Below are positions 48,283 to 56,576 of a stretch of DNA of 64,000 bases, piece by piece. The stretch is taken from IMG/VR virus record IMGVR_UViG_3300033149_004116, positions 1-64,000 of that record; one strand, written 5' to 3'. The stretch comes from a virus. Under the pieces are notes generated by a model that was given only the letters and a program-made list of their open reading frames with translations, ran no database searches and was not told the DNA's origin. Every line of letters begins with the position of its first letter. Within the stretch, counting starts at the first letter, position 1. A program made the translations under genes and the position numbers.

Positions 48283-49149
48283 TTAAATCTCCCCGAACTG
48301 TGGACTCTTATTCATCAAAGTCAATCTGTATCTGAAACTCCTTATATTTCCATCCCCCTCTTCTACTTGAAAGTCCTGTATGGCATATATTCCATCGTAT
48401 CTCGTTCCTGGAGCATTCAATTTCCATCCTTGCCCAGCGCCGAAAGCATCAAATCGGTATCCCTGTGATACTGGATTGAAATTTGATGGAGCAATTTCTA
48501 TCGATCTGATTTTGTCCCACCCAGTTGGAGTACCCGTCGTATTTGTAATATAATCGCTGTAATCTGCCGAGGAAATGGAGACAAAAGTTTGATTCCAGCC
48601 AGCACTTGAACACTGTGCATAAAATCTATATCCATTTGCTTTACTGGCATTTACCTCATTATAGAATGATACTTTGAACTTTTCGCTTCCAGTTCCTTTG
48701 ATCCACAAACTAATAAGATTTCTATCTGACAAATCTTTATTTTCCGAGAAATCTCTATATATCAATCCGTTTGCATTACTAAACTCGACATATAAACTGT
48801 CATTCAGTCTTACTACATCATCTCCAGTATTTTTACAAACCGCACCAACGCCAGCAAGTGTCCAATATGTGGCTGGGGCTTCATCCAAATACAATTCATC
48901 TACAACTTGTTTTTGTTCTGCATAATCTTCTATTGGTTTACAGTAAGATTTATAAATTGTTGAGAGAGAATCGTTCCCCTCAAAAAATTCCCCTTCCAGA
49001 GATAAAATCTTCGTATCAGTACCTAGAGACATTAGCATAGGTCCTTCAAAAAATTGAGGAACCTTCAAAATAGATGTATTCATTTTATATATGATTCTTC
49101 TAGGTGCCTTGGGCAGGGAAATTTTTCCGAATGTCCACCCACTAGCCAT
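48283..49149 (-). CDS. Distal tail-like protein with inserted carbohydrate-binding-type domain
   Basis: The first 75 and last 60 residues (TKILSLEGEFF ... DGIYAIQDFQVEEGDGNIR) look like the split core of distal tail or baseplate proteins. Between them sits a jelly-roll-like insert of about 150 residues (VEFSNANGLIYRDF ... LISLWIKG). Such inserts are known in tail-tip proteins that bind hosts. Gene order (tape measure, this, hub) supports the assignment. Confidence 0.6.
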   Translation of the reverse strand: MASGWTFGKISLPKAPRRIIYKMNTSILKVPQFFEGPMLMSLGTDTKILSLEGEFFEGNDSLSTIYKSYCKPIEDYAEQKQVVDELYLDEAPATYWTLAGVGAVCKNTGDDVVRLNDSLYVEFSNANGLIYRDFSENKDLSDRNLISLWIKGTGSEKFKVSFYNEVNASKANGYRFYAQCSSAGWNQTFVSISSADYSDYITNTTGTPTGWDKIRSIEIAPSNFNPVSQGYRFDAFGAGQGWKLNAPGTRYDGIYAIQDFQVEEGDGNIRSFRYRLTLMNKSPQFGEI

Positions 49150-51540
49150 CTATCCCACCACCACCAATCCTTCTATTTTATCTGCCAACTTTCTACTTAT
49201 TTCATCTATTGTCTCATCCAAGTCCATATTAGAGGCTAAATTCACTCCGCCCATATCAATTGTAATTGTGATGTTCTGTGATGGTCTTGGTCTTGCTCCA
49301 CCAGTAGAAACATCAATTCCGGAGGAAAATTCCTTAGCGCTTTCAGTAGCAATTTTGTATCCTTCTGCGGCAGCGATCATATTTCTCTTAATGTCGTCTC
49401 CAATACTGCTTCCATATAGTATTTTTGTTATTCTATCAATCTCGTTTTGTATTCGTATCCAATCTTCCTGAATCTGCATTAAATCGTCAAAATTCCCTTG
49501 GCAGGTGTTCATTTCTTCGTCAAGCTTTTTTAATTCCTCTCGCAATCTTGCCAATTTTTTTTTCAATTCCTCTTTATATATTAAATCTGAAACATCTACA
49601 GTACCGCCAATTCCTGATTGCATCTCATCTAAAACATCTTCTAATTCGCTTGTTTCATCCACAATTTCATCCACTCCTGTATCTTCACCCCCTGTCCATT
49701 TCTTAATTTTATTCCATATACCTTTTACATAATCTTTCAATCCACTCCATACTTTGTCCCAATTTATATCACTAAGCCAATCCTTTAAGGGATTTTCTTT
49801 GTCTCCATAAGACCAAGCTATCATATTTGGGAAAAAATCGCTTGCCCAGTCTTGCATGGGAGCTTGTGTTTCCCCCCAATCTATATCATCCAATAAATCT
49901 TCCATCGGCGCATTATTTCCCTCTTTCGCCCACGTTACAATATTATCATAAATATTACTTGCCCATTCTTTGATAGCATCGCTCCAATCTTCTAAGAATC
50001 CCCCACTATATGCCAGAGGATGGAAAAATCTGTCCATGTTTGCCCAAGCTCTCGCTGTAACTTCTATATCATATTCGTCAAAAAGTTTCTGAATATCTTT
50101 TAATATTGCTTCTTGAGTCTTCAATAATGTTACTCGCTTAGTTTCAGGAATATTGCTCTTATTTAATTCTCTTGTAACATTTCTATATTGTTCTCTTAAT
50201 TTCGCAAGTTTGTTTTCTATAATAGGAATATCCCATGCTGGTATCACTTTCCACATATCTTCAAATATTTTTTCAGTTAATTTGCCCCAATCGATTTCAT
50301 CAATACCTTCTATCGCCCATTCAAATATTTTCCCACCTAAATTTACAGAATAAGATTCGAGAGAACTCCACACTTCATCCCAATCAATTAAATCAAGTTC
50401 TTTTTTCATTTCGTCGGCAAAGGATGCCATTTCTAAATCCAATCCCTCTAATCCTCTCAATTCGTCCCCCAAACCACTTCTTTTCAATATGGAACTCATT
50501 ATAGCGAAACCTACTATTACCGTTGCAAGAAGGGCTAAAATGCCCAAGCCCCCGCTCAAGGTTCCCAATATACTTACTAATCCGCCTATCAATCCAATAA
50601 CTGCCTGAATTGGAACGCTAATGAAATAGAAGCCAAATCCTACTGCTACGAGGAGGGGAGAAAGTGCCATCATTATTCCAGCAAACTTTGCCATCATCGG
50701 AAGGAACGGTCGCATAACTTTGAAAATTTTCAAGATCAGGGGAATGGCGAATTTGAACCCCTTGACGATACTAGTCATAATAAGGGGTCCCACCTCTTTG
50801 ATTAAATCTATAAATTTGGGTAGAACACTATCAATCATATCCTTTAAAATTTTGACCACTCTTCCACTATTAACTTGCCAGACCTCATAAAGCGCCTTAA
50901 TTAAATCGAGAAGTGCTTTCGTCATCATAGGCAGAATGTCCGCCCCAATATTTGCCGTTAATGCTGACAATTGAGCGAATACGCCCTGAACCATCATTCC
51001 AACTCGCGGAAGAGCAGACATGGCATTTATCATCATATTCTGCCCCTCGGCAGTTAGCATTCCCTGTGCTGCCAACATCCCCATGCCCGTTCCTATTTGT
51101 TTGATAGTTCTTTGCCAATTCTGAAATAAAGAAATGGCGTTTCTAAGAGGTTTTGTAAGATATCTGCTCATTATTCTTCCTATTATCACAAGCCTGAAGC
51201 CGAACCATGTAAGTTGTCTTCCAATACTGCTTATTCTCCTTAAGAAAGGAACGTCTCTAGTTCCTAAATGCTCTTTTTGCCAATCCCTAGCCTTCTTGGC
51301 AAACTCTGCCGTTTTCCTTGAAAAAAGAGCTAAACGTTTAAAACGACCCACTTCTCCTCTTAAAGTTACACCCGTAATTCGACCTTTTCCTTTGATTGGT
51401 ATATATGTTTTACTTCTAAAGACTTTTTCTGTATCTGTTAAAAACGTTTTAATAAAATTGCCCGCCTCTTTAATACTTCCCTTTAATCCTTCAATATTTC
51501 CTTTAATATTTATTATTATATCTTTAACATTAGCACTCAT
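49150..51540 (-). CDS. Tail tape measure protein
   Basis: This is the longest gene (796 residues). It has an N-terminal helical region, a central hydrophobic stretch of several membrane-like segments (residues about 230-350, with LLVAVGFGFYFISVPIQAVIG) and Trp/Asp-rich repeats in the second half (DWASDFFPNMIAWSYG, DWLSDINWDKVWSGL). Tape measures set tail length at about 0.15 nm per residue, so roughly 120 nm is expected. It is preceded by the chaperone pair. Confidence 0.85.
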   Translation of the reverse strand: MSANVKDIIINIKGNIEGLKGSIKEAGNFIKTFLTDTEKVFRSKTYIPIKGKGRITGVTLRGEVGRFKRLALFSRKTAEFAKKARDWQKEHLGTRDVPFLRRISSIGRQLTWFGFRLVIIGRIMSRYLTKPLRNAISLFQNWQRTIKQIGTGMGMLAAQGMLTAEGQNMMINAMSALPRVGMMVQGVFAQLSALTANIGADILPMMTKALLDLIKALYEVWQVNSGRVVKILKDMIDSVLPKFIDLIKEVGPLIMTSIVKGFKFAIPLILKIFKVMRPFLPMMAKFAGIMMALSPLLVAVGFGFYFISVPIQAVIGLIGGLVSILGTLSGGLGILALLATVIVGFAIMSSILKRSGLGDELRGLEGLDLEMASFADEMKKELDLIDWDEVWSSLESYSVNLGGKIFEWAIEGIDEIDWGKLTEKIFEDMWKVIPAWDIPIIENKLAKLREQYRNVTRELNKSNIPETKRVTLLKTQEAILKDIQKLFDEYDIEVTARAWANMDRFFHPLAYSGGFLEDWSDAIKEWASNIYDNIVTWAKEGNNAPMEDLLDDIDWGETQAPMQDWASDFFPNMIAWSYGDKENPLKDWLSDINWDKVWSGLKDYVKGIWNKIKKWTGGEDTGVDEIVDETSELEDVLDEMQSGIGGTVDVSDLIYKEELKKKLARLREELKKLDEEMNTCQGNFDDLMQIQEDWIRIQNEIDRITKILYGSSIGDDIKRNMIAAAEGYKIATESAKEFSSGIDVSTGGARPRPSQNITITIDMGGVNLASNMDLDETIDEISRKLADKIEGLVVVG

Positions 51541-51764
51541 CTTCTCATCCTCGCCTTCCTCTCAGCCCTTTTTGCCATTCTCTCCTCCTCCTTCGCCTTG
51601 ATATTTCGAGCCAGTATGTAGGCATATATCTGTCTTCTCGTCATCTGGGAAATGGGTCTTCCATCTAAGGAATGCCCCTCCAACATCAAGATGGTATAGG
51701 GCATTCCCATATCACTGCGCAAGAAAGGATTCTGTCTCTTTCTCCACGTTTCTTCCGAAGCCAC
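51537..51764 (-). CDS. Tail assembly chaperone, frameshifted extension (GT-type)
   Basis: This frame overlaps the end of the upstream chaperone by 53 nt in the +1 frame and ends at the tape measure start (ATGA). It ends in a basic coiled helix (KAKEEERMAKRAERKARMRR). The likely product is a fusion made by ribosomal frameshifting at TCC-TTT-C (51729-51723), three codons before the upstream stop. An independent GTG start at 51764 is an alternative. Confidence 0.6.
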   Translation of the reverse strand: MASEETWRKRQNPFLRSDMGMPYTILMLEGHSLDGRPISQMTRRQIYAYILARNIKAKEEERMAKRAERKARMRR

Positions 51765-52158
51765 TGATTTCTAGTATTCTCATTCCAACTATGGGCGATT
51801 CTCCGATAGCAAAATTTGTCTTGATTGCTTTTTTGGGCAATCCACTAGATGCTTCAATCAAATTCCAGAAAAACTCAAAGTTTTCGATATTAATATCATC
51901 CTCACCCATTTTAGATAATCTGCCTATGCCAAATTTATTCATAATATCAAGAACTTCTCCTTCTCCTAATGCACTTATAGTGAGAACTCCATAGCTATCA
52001 TCTTTTAACTTTACGACTACATCTTCTTTATATTCTATGCCCTTCAATAATTGCTGTGTTATCTTTGGTGCTTTCTTTTTGAATTCTTCTCTTTCTGCCA
52101 TTATTTTCTTTCTAGCTTCCTCTACCCTAGAAGCCATTTCCTTCTGCTTGTCAGACAT
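51712..52158 (-). CDS. Tail assembly chaperone (G-type)
   Basis: A 148-residue protein with a charged helical start, a central domain (VVVKLKDDSYGVLTISALGE) and helices that fit small tail chaperones. Its place between the tube proteins and the tape measure, and the overlapping second frame, are the hallmark of this gene pair. GGTGATATAA precedes the ATG. Confidence 0.7.
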   Translation of the reverse strand: MSDKQKEMASRVEEARKKIMAEREEFKKKAPKITQQLLKGIEYKEDVVVKLKDDSYGVLTISALGEGEVLDIMNKFGIGRLSKMGEDDINIENFEFFWNLIEASSGLPKKAIKTNFAIGESPIVGMRILEISGFGRNVEKETESFLAQ

Positions 52159-52167
52159 TTATATCAC

Positions 52168-52596
52168 CTACTTTATTACTAGAGCGGGAATATCTATCGT
52201 ATCGGTTGCCCATCCATCTGAATCGAAGTTCACGTCAAAGGTTCCAACTCTACAGCCACTGAAGACTACACCCTTATCCGATCCGCTAAATCCAAGAGCG
52301 AAAGCTGTTAGCGCGCCTGTCTTTGAAGATTCACCCAAGAAGAACGAATGTGCTCCAGAATCGATCCACAATCCCTCAAGATGAGTTGTGAGATCGTATC
52401 TTCCAGCCTTAATGCCCCATCCTTCTCTTTTTCCAGCACCGTAATAAACCTCAACATTATGTTCTGCCGTATATGTTAAGTTATTTACCAATCCAACTCT
52501 TATTCCGCTTGCAAATTGATGATTCACCAAAGAGGCTATATTAGTTCCTGTCTGAAAGTAAACAATCATGTCTTGCCCAACTTGAACACTTACCAT
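52168..52596 (-). CDS. Tail tube-like protein 2
   Basis: A 142-residue beta-rich protein whose ending (VVFSGCRVGTFDVNFDSDGW) parallels IVLSGCSIETWDFEIPDDGW in the protein at 52609-52986. Both look like tube-fold subunits. It may form the tube or a tube cap. Confidence 0.65.
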   Translation of the reverse strand: MVSVQVGQDMIVYFQTGTNIASLVNHQFASGIRVGLVNNLTYTAEHNVEVYYGAGKREGWGIKAGRYDLTTHLEGLWIDSGAHSFFLGESSKTGALTAFALGFSGSDKGVVFSGCRVGTFDVNFDSDGWATDTIDIPALVIK

Positions 52597-52608
52597 TTCA
52601 TATCACCT

Positions 52609-52986
52609 CTAATATGATTTGACAGTTTTTGCCCTCCAATTTACCGTCTCTCTGATCCATCCATCATCAGGAATCTCGAAGTCCCAAGTTTCTATTGAAC
52701 ACCCACTGAGAACTATTGCATTAGTTGCCATAGACGCTTGAATATCAAAGGTTGTAAGCTGTGTAGTTCCTAAAGCGGCGGTAGCAAATAAAGTAACATC
52801 TATGAAGCCTCTCTCTATTGTTCCAGTAATTTCCCTTCTTGCCTCCCTTCTCGCCGCCAGATCGTAATTTCCAAGCTCGAAGAAGGTTTGAAGACCTCTA
52901 TCTATCGTTATGGTTCCATTCGCGAATCCCACTTCCGTTCCGCCTTTATAGATATGTCCTTCCCAATGTCTTTTTGCAACAGACAT
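52609..52986 (-). CDS. Tail tube-like protein 1
   Basis: A 125-residue beta-rich protein (TGTIERGFIDVTLFAT) and the first gene of the tail operon. It is paralogous to the next gene. No sheath gene is seen beside it, so the tail should be non-contractile. Confidence 0.65.
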   Translation of the reverse strand: MSVAKRHWEGHIYKGGTEVGFANGTITIDRGLQTFFELGNYDLAARREARREITGTIERGFIDVTLFATAALGTTQLTTFDIQASMATNAIVLSGCSIETWDFEIPDDGWIRETVNWRAKTVKSY

Positions 52987-53017
52987 TTTCTATCGTTCTC
53001 TATTTTATCTTTACTCA

Positions 53018-53031
53018 TTATTAAATGTTTC
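53018..53031 (-). promoter_or_regulatory. Promoter of the tail operon
   Basis: The minus strand reads GAGAAACATTTAATAA about 35 nt before the ATG at 52986. It matches the structural promoter motif. Confidence 0.6.
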
Positions 53032-53062
53032 TCGTAAAGCATATTTATTCAATTAACCATAC

Positions 53063-53076
53063 AAAAGATTTATATT
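53063..53076 (+). promoter_or_regulatory. Promoter of the 53108 gene
   Basis: AAAAGATTTATATT lies about 35 nt before the ATG at 53108, divergent from the tail-operon promoter. Confidence 0.5.
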
Positions 53077-53107
53077 GATCTTTGAGTGAAATATAATTGA
53101 AATCTGA

Positions 53108-53500
53108 ATGAATGACGAAAGAGTGAAATCCCTCTTAAATTCTGGTATTAAATGTATTGGAGATATTGACAGATGTAATGATTGTGGTAGTAGAACTAAT
53201 CTCTTATTTCATCATATATCTTATGACCCCGAAATTGTTCAGGTTCTCTGCGAAAGTTGTAATATCAAATTTCATAAAAAACACCCAGATATTAAAATTT
53301 CAAGCACATATAAAAGAAGAATAAAGGGGAAGCCAGCATACACCACAATCACGTTAAAAAAACAATTGAAGCGAGACATGGAAGATTTTTGTGATGAAAT
53401 GCGCATTCCTAGACATTACAGTTGGGGGGATGTCATAGAAATGTTAATGAAAGAATACAGAAAATATCAAATGATTAAAAATAGATATAAATTAAGATAA
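53108..53500 (+). CDS. HNH-like zinc finger plus ribbon-helix-helix protein
   Basis: Residues 22-60 show C-x2-C, HH, C-x2-C and H (CNDCGSRTNLLFHHI, CESCNIKFHKKH), which is the zinc-bound frame of HNH nucleases. The C terminus (AYTTITLKKQLKRDMEDFC) looks like a ribbon-helix-helix DNA-binding domain. It could be a nuclease or a regulator. It is the only plus-strand gene among leftward operons and its end overlaps the converging glycosyltransferase by 9 nt. Confidence 0.6.
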   Translation: MNDERVKSLLNSGIKCIGDIDRCNDCGSRTNLLFHHISYDPEIVQVLCESCNIKFHKKHPDIKISSTYKRRIKGKPAYTTITLKKQLKRDMEDFCDEMRIPRHYSWGDVIEMLMKEYRKYQMIKNRYKLR

Positions 53501-54550
53501 TTCTTTAATGAATTTTATATATTCTTTTTCATATCTCTCCCAAGGAAAAGCTTCTATCACTTTTCTTGCATTCGCTCCCATCCTCTTTGCTTGATTCCTA
53601 TTATCATACAACCATTGAAGCTTTTCTGCTATTGCTATGTAATTTTTTGGTGGAACAATAAACCCGTTCATTCCATTATAGACGTGTTGATATGTCCCCA
53701 TATTTTCAGATATTATCACGGGCAATCCGCAAGACATGGCTTCTAACGCCGCCAGAGGGTTGCCATCTTCAATAGCTGGAAGACAAAAAACGTCAGAATT
53801 TTGATAAGATTTAACCAAGTCAGGAACCCACCCCCATTTCACATTTTTAATATCTTCAAAATATTTAGCTACACTTTTATCTACTCCAGCAACTATTAGT
53901 TCTGCATTTTTAAAATCCAATTTTTTCCAAGTAGCAAGTAGATAAACCAATCCTTTTCTAATCCAATTGCTTCCAACATAAATCACTCTGAATTTATCAT
54001 CTTCCACATCATCGCTTTTCGGTTTAAATTTATTCAAATCGACTCCAAATGGGATTATTTTTGCTTTATATTCCAATCCATATTTTTTTAAAGATTTATA
54101 TATCCATTCTGAGGGTATTAAAATATGATCTGCTATTTCCATTTCTTTTATTATTTTTTTCTCCAACGTTGGGTTAATCATATTCGTTCCCATCTCTCCT
54201 TGGAGAAGCTCTTTTTGTAGAGAAATATGCGCACTGTAAAGATTGATTAATTTGATCGACTTGGGAAATTCTCTCATAGTAAAGAGTGAGTGAGAACACC
54301 ACGATTGAAGAATTTCTGGCGGAGATTTCATATTTAATGCAACATATCCATCGAAAAATATATCCTGTTGTTCATAACTTCCTACCGACTGAGGGACTTT
54401 GTGAAATTTTTCTTTTGGAATCCCTATTAATTCCGTAGCATAAATTTTATCAATCAGTTTCTCATCATATAATGGTTTTACTTGGTGAAATGCCGTTCTT
54501 CCAATTCCTCCCGCTCCAATATCCATTTTTCCAGAATAAGTTACTTTCAT
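53492..54550 (-). CDS. Glycosyltransferase, GT-B fold (GT4-like)
   Basis: A 352-residue protein with the C-terminal donor-binding half typical of GT4: FRVIYVGSNWIRKGLVYLL, then DVFCLPAIEDGNPLAALEAM with the conserved E-x7-E pattern, then CGLPVI. It transfers a sugar from a nucleotide donor, probably to a surface glycan or glycoprotein. It is the last gene of the glycan operon. Confidence 0.88.
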   Translation of the reverse strand: MKVTYSGKMDIGAGGIGRTAFHQVKPLYDEKLIDKIYATELIGIPKEKFHKVPQSVGSYEQQDIFFDGYVALNMKSPPEILQSWCSHSLFTMREFPKSIKLINLYSAHISLQKELLQGEMGTNMINPTLEKKIIKEMEIADHILIPSEWIYKSLKKYGLEYKAKIIPFGVDLNKFKPKSDDVEDDKFRVIYVGSNWIRKGLVYLLATWKKLDFKNAELIVAGVDKSVAKYFEDIKNVKWGWVPDLVKSYQNSDVFCLPAIEDGNPLAALEAMSCGLPVIISENMGTYQHVYNGMNGFIVPPKNYIAIAEKLQWLYDNRNQAKRMGANARKVIEAFPWERYEKEYIKFIKELS

Positions 54551-54754
54551 TTAAATCATCCTTTTATGTAGAAAAATTCTATGAGCATAAGGCAGGATAC
54601 AAGTATATTGTCTTATGATGGTTCCCTTCTGAGTTGAGTCCGGAAGAAAATCTACATCTGCTTGATAACATTCCATACAGAAACCATAGCAGGCATTTCT
54701 CCGCCCCGCTCTGGGATGTATTCTTTCCTTTATCCTCCCTCTTTTTTCCCTCAT
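54551..54754 (-). CDS. Small Cys-containing protein in the glycan operon
   Basis: A 67-residue basic protein with CYGFCMEC near residue 22. It is coupled to its neighbours (1-nt gap and 4-nt overlap). Its function is unknown. Confidence 0.4.
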   Translation of the reverse strand: MREKRGRIKERIHPRAGRRNACYGFCMECYQADVDFLPDSTQKGTIIRQYTCILPYAHRIFLHKRMI

Positions 54755-55632
54755 TTCAATAACTCCACAAGTTTATCTTTAAGGAGGTGGCGCTTATATA
54801 CTTTTTGTTGTCCCGCTCTTGCAATTTCCTCCCTTTCCTCCTCATCCTCCAAATATTTCAATATCAATCTCTTTGCCTCTTTAATTGTGTCATAAGCAAT
54901 ATATTCCTTTCCTTTAACCAAACATTTTTCTAGCCCAGTTCCAGTATCAGATATTAAGGCAGTTCTACTTGCTGGGGCTTCTATAGAACGCATATTTGGA
55001 GTTTTTCCCCTTACATAATGAGCATTAAGAATTAATTTTGATGAAGAATATGCTTTATATAATTCATCCCAATAAATGGCATTTCCCGCCCAATTGGGAG
55101 TCTTTTTGCTCCAAGAATTTCCCCATATTTTTGAAGTCCAAGGCATATTTCGCATAATATTAATTATTCTTTTGCTCCTCTCTGGATGTGATGTGCCACA
55201 AAAAACCAAATCTGACTTATATTTTTCATCTGTAGTTTCTATTCTTCTATGAATATCCGAATCGATTCCAGTAGCCATCCAAGGATGACCCCATCCTTCT
55301 TCAACTACATAATATTTATCATATACATCAATATAATCATCAAAGTCTGAATATCTAAGAGGGGAATCAAACCACCACAAGACTTTTTTTGCTGGAATAT
55401 CTTTAATAACATTAGGATATAATCCCCTTCCTTTGATAGATAGAATATAATCAAAATCTATTGCCTTGGTTATTTCTTCTAGATATTCATTTGTATATTT
55501 TGCTCCATAATTATATATTAAAGCTCTATGATCGAATCTATATATCATAAATCCCATTTTTTGGAGAACGTGATAAATAACATGAGAATATGCGCCCATT
55601 TGATAAGTAGAAATCAATAATATATTTTTCAT
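54751..55632 (-). CDS. CgeB-like glycosyltransferase
   Basis: A 293-residue protein. KVLWWFDSPLRYSDFDDYID and KSDLVFCGTSHPERS are typical of CgeB/spore-type glycosyltransferases, and KTPNMRSIEAPASRTALISD covers the donor site. It lacks a long N-terminal extension. It is part of the operon. Confidence 0.82.
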   Translation of the reverse strand: MKNILLISTYQMGAYSHVIYHVLQKMGFMIYRFDHRALIYNYGAKYTNEYLEEITKAIDFDYILSIKGRGLYPNVIKDIPAKKVLWWFDSPLRYSDFDDYIDVYDKYYVVEEGWGHPWMATGIDSDIHRRIETTDEKYKSDLVFCGTSHPERSKRIINIMRNMPWTSKIWGNSWSKKTPNWAGNAIYWDELYKAYSSSKLILNAHYVRGKTPNMRSIEAPASRTALISDTGTGLEKCLVKGKEYIAYDTIKEAKRLILKYLEDEEEREEIARAGQQKVYKRHLLKDKLVELLK

Positions 55633-55645
55633 TTTTGTTCTCTCC

Positions 55646-56047
55646 TTAAATTTTATACCTTTTTGGATAATTAAAATCTTTTATTATTTTTTCACATTTT
55701 TCTTCTATCATAAGGTCAAACCCTCTCACAGCTTAATCTCGATGTTGATTGATTAATGTTTCCTATTGGTGGAAATCTTTTTCTGTTAAATGATGTTCTT
55801 TTATATTTTCCTTCCATCCATAGCTCCAACAAGCTCCCTTCCAGCTTTCTGGATTTCTCAGAGATCGTGGCAGAATGTGATATAAACCATTCATAGCTTC
55901 ATCCTCTTGATACTTGTCTCTTCCGGAATAACAATAAATTTTATCGTGTCGTCTCAACATATTACAGAAAAGCGTAAGTCCGCCGTGAGGATAGCCAATT
56001 ATATATATAGGCTTGAAAGGTATAAAATCTGCTTTTAGACTTCTAAT
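55646..56047 (-). pseudogene. Decayed sulfotransferase gene
   Basis: The frame contains PIYIIGYPHGGLTLFCNML, a worn form of the sulfotransferase PAPS-binding loop (GYPRSGTTLLCNML), and a sulfotransferase-like ending (EEKCEKIIKDFNYPKRY). Two in-frame stops (TAG at 55763-55765, TAA at 55733-55735) separate these parts. At 134 codons most of the enzyme, normally about 250 residues or more, is missing. No ATG starts it; an ATT at 56047 follows GGAGGGAG. Confidence 0.6.
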
Positions 56048-56048
56048 C

Positions 56049-56552
56049 TTATTGCTCCCTCCAAATGAAATCTTGATAAATTCCTCGTCCAGTTTTGATG
56101 ACTTCTAATATTTCCTCAAAACTAACTGGATATCCTCGCCAGACATCAACACCTACATTAATTACAATTTTCGACCCCCTTCTTCGCACCTTCCATTTTT
56201 CGTGAATATGACCACAGAGATTGTATTTAAATCTAAAATCTGGCTCGTGACTTATATGCCAATCAATTCCTCCATAATTTATAGTTGCCGAATTGATGAC
56301 TGCATATTTATTTAATCGATCATGACTGCCTTTAATAAAGATAATATAACCATTAAGCGAATCAATAAAGTGTTGAACGTTCTTAAATGCAAAATCACCA
56401 AGATGAATAACCAAGTCGTCTTTGGCGACTCTTTCGTTCCATCGTCGTATCAGTTCTTGATTCATATGTTCGACACTTTTAAACGGTCTTTTACAGTAGG
56501 TAATAATATTTTTATGTGAGAAATGATGATCTGATGTCACAAATTTCCTCAT
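56049..56552 (-). CDS. Metallophosphoesterase (calcineurin-like)
   Basis: The 167-residue protein has the metal-binding motifs in order: SDHHFSH, HLGDFAF, GSHD (in place of GNHD) and GHIHEKW. These define small phosphoesterases of the YfcE/MPP type, which hydrolyse phosphodiesters or phosphomonoesters. Its substrate is unknown; it could process sugar or nucleotide phosphates of the glycan pathway. Confidence 0.85.
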   Translation of the reverse strand: MRKFVTSDHHFSHKNIITYCKRPFKSVEHMNQELIRRWNERVAKDDLVIHLGDFAFKNVQHFIDSLNGYIIFIKGSHDRLNKYAVINSATINYGGIDWHISHEPDFRFKYNLCGHIHEKWKVRRRGSKIVINVGVDVWRGYPVSFEEILEVIKTGRGIYQDFIWREQ

Positions 56553-56576
56553 ATTATCTCACAATTTCTTATAATT

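Noticed and set aside
49425-49732. Plus-strand frames inside the tape measure gene
   Set aside because: They are Phe/Leu/Ser-rich shadows opposite the helical tape measure codons.
55763-55765. TAG in the sulfotransferase frame as a pyrrolysine codon
   Set aside because: A TAA stop follows ten codons later in the same frame and the core domain is missing, so decay explains it better.
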